Positions 58,059 to 64,000 of a stretch of 64,000 bases of DNA are shown one piece after another. The stretch comes from Serinus canaria (taxonomy: Eukaryota > Chordata > Aves > Passeriformes > Fringillidae). A program made the position numbers and the translations under genes. Within the stretch, counting starts at the first letter, position 1. Each line of letters begins with the position of its first letter. The notes beneath the pieces were generated by a model. That model saw nothing but the letters and a program-made list of their open reading frames with translations. It had not been told where the DNA came from and searched no databases. The stretch spans positions 122,415,874-122,479,873 of the forward strand of contig NC_066315.1 in NCBI RefSeq assembly GCF_022539315.1, in the 5' to 3' direction.

Positions 58059-58843
58059 AAAATAGCAGCTACCTAAAACTGTGCCATTCAAGGAAATACT
58101 CTTTTCTCTTTGTTGAAAATATTTAAAAGTAAGGTAAAAATGCTTTAAGTAACCTAGGTAGTAGAAGAGGTTCAGTGCTATTTTGCTTTGTAAATCCTAC
58201 TAGGCAAAGGATTTTTTAAATCTCTTATGTAGGGTAACACTTGCCTATAGGGAACTAGCCGTGAACAACTTGGGCTTCAGAAGTTTCTCCGTGGAGCCAT
58301 TTCTTTCATCTGTGACAGTAACTTAGATGCTGTGTTCTAAGTGAAAACAACATGAGGAACTCTTATAAATTCCTACATAAAAGTGTAAAAAGTTCAGATC
58401 TTTAAATTCTTTAACAGTAATATGCTAATTGGACTTTCCAGTTGCTTCCTAGGATTTTTTAAAGAATCAAAGTGAAAGAATACCTGAGAATTCTCTTTGC
58501 ATCTAAGAAGAAAGGCAAGATTTTCTTTTTGTGGCTTTCCATGTTCTGTTTTTCAGTAAAAATGTGTTAATATTTTTATGTATTTATAAGGAAAAATATG
58601 GTATTAATTTTATTATTTTTCATTTTATTAACTTCCTTTTGTTTCAAAATAATTGTCTTCCTCTTCCTGTGCTCCACCATGACTAGCATATCTAAAGGTG
58701 TTGTGCTTTGTCCTGTTTCCAAAGGTCTTGCTTGTTTTTTTCTTTTCCCTCGCTTCCTCAAGCAAAGTTGAAGTCTGTGCTTATCTACCTAAATATTGAG
58801 CTCTTATTTTGAAAACAGCCTTCTTGATGTATCCAGTACACAA

Positions 58844-58849
58844 AATAAA
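58844..58849 (+). terminator. ZC2HC1A proximal poly(A) signal candidate
   Basis: AATAAA about 970 bases after the stop codon, in the context CACAAAATAAAAATAG. It would give a short-3'-UTR isoform. Confidence 0.45.
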
Positions 58850-59637
58850 AATAGTTCTATAAAAAGGAATGCTATTAGAGCAGTAGATCTTGATGTAAGT
58901 AGTAAGTCTTTTTTATTCTTATTCCTGTGAAAATAGCACAGCTTACATATATGAATGAATAGATGGGTTACTGTGCTTCACTGCTATATATATCAATACC
59001 TAAATTTAAATTTTTTTTTTGGTAATTTTACGTATTTCTGATCTCAAAACAGCAGTTTCTTCAAGTTAGTAATAGACTTCACATTAATCCATTGGGAAGA
59101 AGGGAGAGACTCAAAGTTGTTGGGTTTTTTACTAATTACACAGTAAATTAGTAAATTACGCATTTACTAATAAAACCATTCACAAGCCAAATCACTTAAG
59201 CTGTATCTTAATGTTGTAATTTATTTTGTGAAGTTTTGCTTTGAAGTACTTGCACCGTCTTCATTATGTGTGATAGAACAATCTGAAATAACTTAACCGT
59301 GCCTTTCCCACAGTAAATGCATTTTTTTGTCAGAAACTGGTACTTCCAGCTCACAAACACCATTCGTTTCAATTAATTTAATTTCTTCACAACTTGGACA
59401 AAATATAATGTAGTGCTCCATGATAGTTTTATGGTCCTTGCTTACATTCTCACAAGTTGTGATTATCAGTGGGGCCAATTTGGAAGAAAGCATGATTGAA
59501 GAAAAGCATCTTCAAAGCAGATACCAGTCTAAGAGTGAGTGACTTAAGAGACTTGATGTAGTTATGTTGCAGGCCACAAACTATTCATGTTTTAAAATTA
59601 GTTCAGTGACTATCTTGCACTTTTTGTACAATTTTTT

Positions 59638-59643
59638 AATAAA
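59638..59643 (+). terminator. ZC2HC1A intermediate poly(A) signal candidate
   Basis: AATAAA preceded by TTTTTTGTACAATTTTTT-like text and followed by TTCATTCAGTGTAGTCTTTT. The upstream TGTA and downstream GT/T-rich elements are the usual helpers of cleavage. Confidence 0.45.
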
Positions 59644-62552
59644 TTATGCTTCATTCAGTGTAGTCTTTTCACAATTGGTATAAACTGGCAGCTGAGCATG
59701 ATAGGATGGATGACTGGTAATGATACTTAGAACTGACAAATCCTAGCCAGTTTATTTTCTAGGAGTTTTGATTCTAGGATCCGTATTATGGCAGGTTCAT
59801 GTCTGTATTTGGAAAAACTGGAATTCTGCATTCTTTCCTTAGATAAGTCTGCTTTGAAGGTCTTGCCTTGGAATTGGGCTATGGAGGTCTGCAGGGTGAT
59901 GTATTGTGAGCTGAGTCCAACAGCAAAGACACCAGTCCAGAATAGGTTTGATCAGATAGTGGATCTACTCTTGCCTCATGAATTTACAGTTGTTTCTGCT
60001 GGAAAATGCATTTTTCCATTTATTAAAAATGCTTTCTACAAAGGGAATGTTTAGTACAGCACTAAATACCTTTCAGAGTTTCCAGGATTATTGTAACTCC
60101 AGGAAAAAACTTATTGGCTCTTCTTTGAATTTTAGGTGGCAGATCTCCTAATTTCAAATCAATACTCATACAGTTACTGTACTTTCTGCTTTGTGAGCTG
60201 TCTGTGAGATTCTTTGCTTTCAATGCAGCATTTAGTCAATTACTTGAGTAGCACATCATTTGCTTCATTTACACTTATGTGATTTATCATGAGGATTAAA
60301 TAGGGAATTAACCTGAACAGAAAAAAGGTTTTTAAGACTGATCTTTTTATTTGGCCCTACAAAGAAGGTCTATGAAACATAATCGACTATTGATAGTGAT
60401 ACTGGATAATGTGTGTGTGTTGTAATCCACAGTAAGTATAAGCAGACAGTGAAATTCTTTTTGACTGTGTAGTTTGGTGCTGTATGGTAAGACTTACGAG
60501 GCCCAATATGTTTTGTGTTTGTCAACTGGTTTTGTTACCGAATGGCATAAGTTTCTGAATTCTGTGATGTTACAGACCCTAACCTGTATTACTCAAAGTA
60601 TCAGCACAGATCACTGTAATTCCATCTCAGTGGATGTTTGTACAAAACAGTGGATTGGTTTTCATAATGTCCCCAAAGAACTGAATGTGGGAATTAAATT
60701 TGTTATATTTAAAAGAAAAAAAATTCAGGGAGTTGGACTGAATTTTCAATATTTAGTATGTTACGTGTGTCAAGAAGTTCCCAAATTTAATTTATTGGTG
60801 ATCTACATCCATCCCTCTTGCCCTAGTCTTATCCACACCCTTATGCCTTGGTTTTCATGGGAGGAAAAAACATGAACTATGCACCGTCTGTTTATAGTGA
60901 AATTTAGTGATGCAATTGATGTGATGATTCCTATACCAGTGTATAACCCTATGACAGATTTACTGTCTGCTATTTTATCTTCCTAATGTTCTTACTAAGG
61001 TTCTTCCGTTCTTTAAAGAAGGTGGGGGTGTGAAAGGTTAACAGTAAAATTCCATTTAAAGAAACAAGAAGAGGCTGGTTTTGATGTTTGGCCTGAGGGA
61101 CTTTGCATTCCCATTCTACTTTTATGATTTTTTTCTCATAAAAAGGACCTCTCTGTGCCAGGAGGAGTAGTGCAAGATCATTGGAACTATGCTGATAAAA
61201 GTGCAATGGAGTTATGAAAAATGCTAGCTTCAGTAGTAAAAACAGCATAGCATAAAGCTTAATTGCTGTATGATGTACCTTATACAGGTTTATATTTATG
61301 CATGATGCCCACACCCTAGGTAGTTTCAGAACTGGAATCTCCAAATATACAGCAATTAATATATGTATTTATAAGAATAATTAGTCTTACACATCACTGC
61401 AGGGAGGTGGGCACAGGGAAGTGCTTCACCCCCATTTCAGGTTGTAACTATGAAATTAACATATAGGCAGAATTTTTCAAATATGCCAAAGAGACTCGAA
61501 GAGCCCTTGGACTCCCTGGATGGAGGGGGAAAGCTCCACCTGGGAGTTCCCTGCTGAGAGGGCATCAGGCAGGGGCAGCTCTCCTCAGTGCTCCAGCACT
61601 GAGCCTCTCCCGCAATGCTGGGGCAGCAGCCACTCCAGTGCAGCCACACGTCTTGTGCCTTCACAGGATGAGAGCTCCAGATTGTATTGTAACACCTGAG
61701 CCAGTCTTTATGCATCATGGAAGTGCTCTGTCATCTGCAAGGGACTAGCTCCTAATTCACCATCACAGCTGAGAGCTGGTGCCTGAGATGCAGGGAGAGC
61801 GTTTCCGTGATACCTGCTTACCGAGTCAGTGGAAGGAGGTATGGCTGCACTACTTTAAATAAACAAGATATGTGCACACTGATGTGGACTATGTAAATAG
61901 TCTGCATATAAAATTGAATGGTATTGTCTGTGTATTTCAAAGGTCACAGGAAGTACTAGTTTCCATCACATAGACTTTGTATATCTGCAAAGAACAAACC
62001 TGTTTTAATCTTGGCTGGAAAAATTGTGTTTAGTAAGAGAACTTTTTTCAATTTTATTTCTATCCAGTTTGACTAAGCTATGAATAGTTAAATGGGTTGT
62101 ATGAGAAGGTGGAATTTTCATCTTTGGTAAAATTTGTTTCAGTGACTCTGGTGAAAATAGTTTAATTGCCTTTCAAGTACAGCTTATTCCAGCTTGTGAT
62201 TGTTTTGTTGCTGGTTGGTTTAGTTGTTTTTTTTTTTTTCCATCTTGCTAAGTAAGGTTTGAATGACCTAATTGTGTTGTTGGAAGAAGTGTTAGATAAA
62301 AGACTTTATTAGCTGAATTCAGTAGTTACTTGCTTGATATTTTCATTCCAGTATTCACAGTATAAGAGATTACTCTTGCATACTAGTTCATTTTTTGTTT
62401 GTTTTGGGTTTGATCTTTTGGTGTTACATCAGCCCAGAATAATACACATTTCTGCATGATCCAATTTAGTCCCATTCTACTTCATCTTGCCAGAAAACAG
62501 CTTCTTCATATTTTCTCTTAATAAGTATTCATTCTTTACAAAAATAATCGAG

Positions 62553-62620
62553 ATGGAAATTATACTTTCCATAATTTTCCATATATGGAAATTATATTTT
62601 CCATAATTATATTTTCCATT
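62553..62620. repeat. AT-rich tandem/inverted repeat patch
   Basis: GGAAATTATAxTTTCCATAAT occurs twice with variants, interleaved with TTTTCCATATATGGAAA, which is self-complementary. The patch can form both direct and inverted pairings, inside the ZC2HC1A 3' UTR. Confidence 0.8.
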
Positions 62621-63103
62621 TTAAATTTGAATATTTAAGTCAGCAAACCAAATATTCAATTTAATATGGCTGAATATTGAACCCATGTTCTAAAAGAAGT
62701 GCATGGTTTACCATAGTTCTATATTTCAGTTTGACTTTCTGGCAGAACCATGAATGGATTTGGGTGGGATCTGTAAAGTGCTGAGTACAGTACAGCTGTT
62801 ATGAAACCTAAGTTATATGATTGCTCTAACTCTTGGTGTTCATCCTTCATATGACACTTAATATGTTTCTCTTCAAAAGTTTATTTATTAATGTTCTGTG
62901 TTTTTAAATGGCGTGTTCATTCATGTGTTGGACGTGATTAATTTTTTCAGCATTGCATTTATTATGTTTGCCTTGCCCCTAAGTACATGGAATATTTGTT
63001 TGTGACCATCCAGTGAGGTGGTTTTTTTGCCAGAATTCCTTGGTTTGTTTGCCTCTTATTTTGTATATTATGTTTATTTTAAAGTGTCAGTTCTGTTTTA
63101 GTT

Positions 63104-63180
63104 AATAAATGTAAATCACCACCTAATGCTAATTTGGCATTTGGCTAACTTGTTAACAATAAAGCAAATATGCCAATAAA
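63104..63180 (+). terminator. ZC2HC1A distal poly(A) signal cluster
   Basis: Three AATAAA hexamers (63,104, 63,158 and 63,175) within 80 bases, followed by CTTCTTGTGATGTGCTATTT and TTTTGTAG, a GT-rich then T-rich downstream region. This is the best-formed 3' end signal in the window and probably ends the main long transcript. Confidence 0.65.
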
Positions 63181-63675
63181 GCTTCTTGTGATGTGCTATT
63201 TTTTGTAGTCAAATGTAAAATTATCTTATATAACATAGCATACAGGTAGGAAATATAATTTCAGTCTTATTAATATTGTGATGTCTGATCCCAGGTACAC
63301 AAAGAATAGAGTTTTTTGATTGAGTGAGATGAAATTTGGATTCCTAAGTCACCTTGAAAAACATACCAGGTATTTAAATCAGTGTGATCTGCTTATTTAA
63401 AGTTAACCCTCTATCTCCTTTATTTCCCCAGCTATAATGAGAATTTAGTTTATGTAGAGCCCATCACTGTGACATCTTTAGTATTTCTTTAATTTTTTTT
63501 TTCTTAATAATAAAACTGTAAGGGATAGGAAGCTTGATCTGGGTTTGTTCTCCTTCATGACATTAGAGCACTGTTGTATTGATGAAATTATTAAGAAAAA
63601 AAGGAAGTTCTTTATATTTTTCTTCAGAAGTCCATATATGTGAGTAGAAGGTACAATAAGAGTTTGTATTGCTGA

Positions 63676-63700
63676 TTTTTTTTTTTTTTTTTTTTTTTTT
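63676..63700 (+). repeat. Poly(T) run of about 25
   Basis: An uninterrupted run of about 25 T beyond the presumed ZC2HC1A 3' end. It could be the antisense A-tail of a retroposed sequence, but no cognate body is recognised to its left. The minus-strand frame with a lysine run here is an artefact of it. Confidence 0.9.
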
Positions 63701-63789
63701 GCTAAATATGGATGAATAGAGATCAATGCCTCTTTTCATTCATTTTTTTTAGGGGGAACTTCCTTCTATTGAGCTCTTTAGTTTACTTG

Positions 63790-64000
63790 GAGAGATACAG
63801 ATTTGAAGGGTAGACTATTCAGTGGAAAAGAGATTGACTGAATGGATACAGCTGGAAAGTTGTGGTCAGTGTGTCTGTGTCCAGATGGAGGCTGGTATCG
63901 AGTGCTGTCCCTCAGGACTCTTGTTTTGGTGCTCTTTTAGTATCTTCATCACTGACACAGTGAGATTGAGTGCACTCTGAGCAAGTTGAAGGACAGGATG
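63790..64000 (+). mobile_element. CR1 LINE reverse-transcriptase fragment, runs off the window
   Basis: The order 'gggtagactattcagtgg', 'agttgtggtcagtgtgtctgtgtccagatggaggctgg', 'gtgctgtccctcagga' and 'agtgagattgagtgcactctgagcaagtt' follows the CR1 ORF2 segment around the conserved RT motif GVPQGS..GP.LF.IF..D and the following IECTLSKFADD. Stops and frameshifts show it is dead. It begins abruptly, so it is 5'-truncated, and continues past base 64,000. Confidence 0.85.

Larger units (their letters stand above)
57872..63200 (+). other. ZC2HC1A: ZC2HC1A 3' UTR (probable extent)
   Basis: No coding signal and no retrotransposon interrupt about 5.3 kb after the stop codon. AATAAA hexamers occur at 58,844, 59,638, 61,858, 63,104, 63,158 and 63,175. 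The last is followed by a GT-rich stretch typical of a cleavage site, so I infer the longest transcript ends near 63,200. A Pumilio-type TGTATATA lies at 58,051-58,058. A 133-codon frame at 60,474-60,875 and GC-richer text at about 61,490-61,700 have no recognised identity. Use of each site needs transcript evidence. Confidence 0.6.

Noticed and set aside
60474..60875. 133-codon frame downstream of ZC2HC1A
   Set aside because: It sits in the presumed 3' UTR, has no recognisable domain, and no splice structure supports it. I see no reason to call it coding.
63478..63726. 82-codon minus-strand frame with a lysine run
   Set aside because: Produced by the poly(T) run at 63,676-63,700.
1..64000. 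CRISPR arrays, tRNA or rRNA genes, bacterial operons, intact retroviruses
   Set aside because: No regularly spaced repeats, no cloverleaf-type sequence noticed, no Shine-Dalgarno-led ORF series, and no paired LTRs or retroviral gene order. Everything is consistent with a vertebrate nuclear locus.

Overview
The window looks like nuclear DNA from a bird. Evidence: an AT-rich background, large introns with GT/AG boundaries, one sharp CpG island, and several decayed CR1 retrotransposon fragments whose 3' ends carry the avian-type ATTCTGTGAT/ATTCTATGAT tail. There are no operons, ribosome binding sites or dense ORFs. The order within birds cannot be set from the sequence alone.

Layout. (1) 1-~2,800: the end of PKIA (cAMP-dependent protein kinase inhibitor alpha) on the + strand: end of the last intron, the last coding exon (269-348) and a long 3' UTR. 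(2) ~2,800-27,940: about 25 kb with no supportable coding gene, holding CR1 pieces at about 8.77, 9.24, 11.05, 18.89 and 27.79 kb plus simple repeats. (3) ~28,080-28,800: a CpG-island promoter containing a (GGGGCC)8 tract, a CCAAT box and the first coding exon of ZC2HC1A (FAM164A). (4) 28,376-57,871: ZC2HC1A on the + strand, ten coding exons reconstructed by splice site, phase and protein continuity. The model is 371 codons with a 120-nt in-frame exon 8 and 331 codons without it. (5) 57,872-~63,200: a long ZC2HC1A 3' UTR with several poly(A) signals, the strongest cluster at 63,104-63,180. (6) ~63,790-64,000: a CR1 reverse-transcriptase fragment running off the right edge.

The order PKIA then ZC2HC1A on the same strand matches the conserved vertebrate neighbourhood (human chromosome 8q21), which supports both identifications. 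The two genes are neighbours, not a known functional unit: PKIA encodes a small PKA inhibitor and ZC2HC1A a poorly characterised zinc-finger protein.

Most worth a second look: the GGGGCC tract, whose Gly-Ala frame is open into the ZC2HC1A start codon; the 40-codon candidate cassette exon; a perfect 24-bp hairpin with a 5-nt loop in intron 7 and smaller relatives elsewhere; and an isolated CpG-rich patch with a CTCF-like motif in intron 7. I found no convincing new multi-gene system; this is mostly an ordinary vertebrate locus with some unusual local DNA structure.
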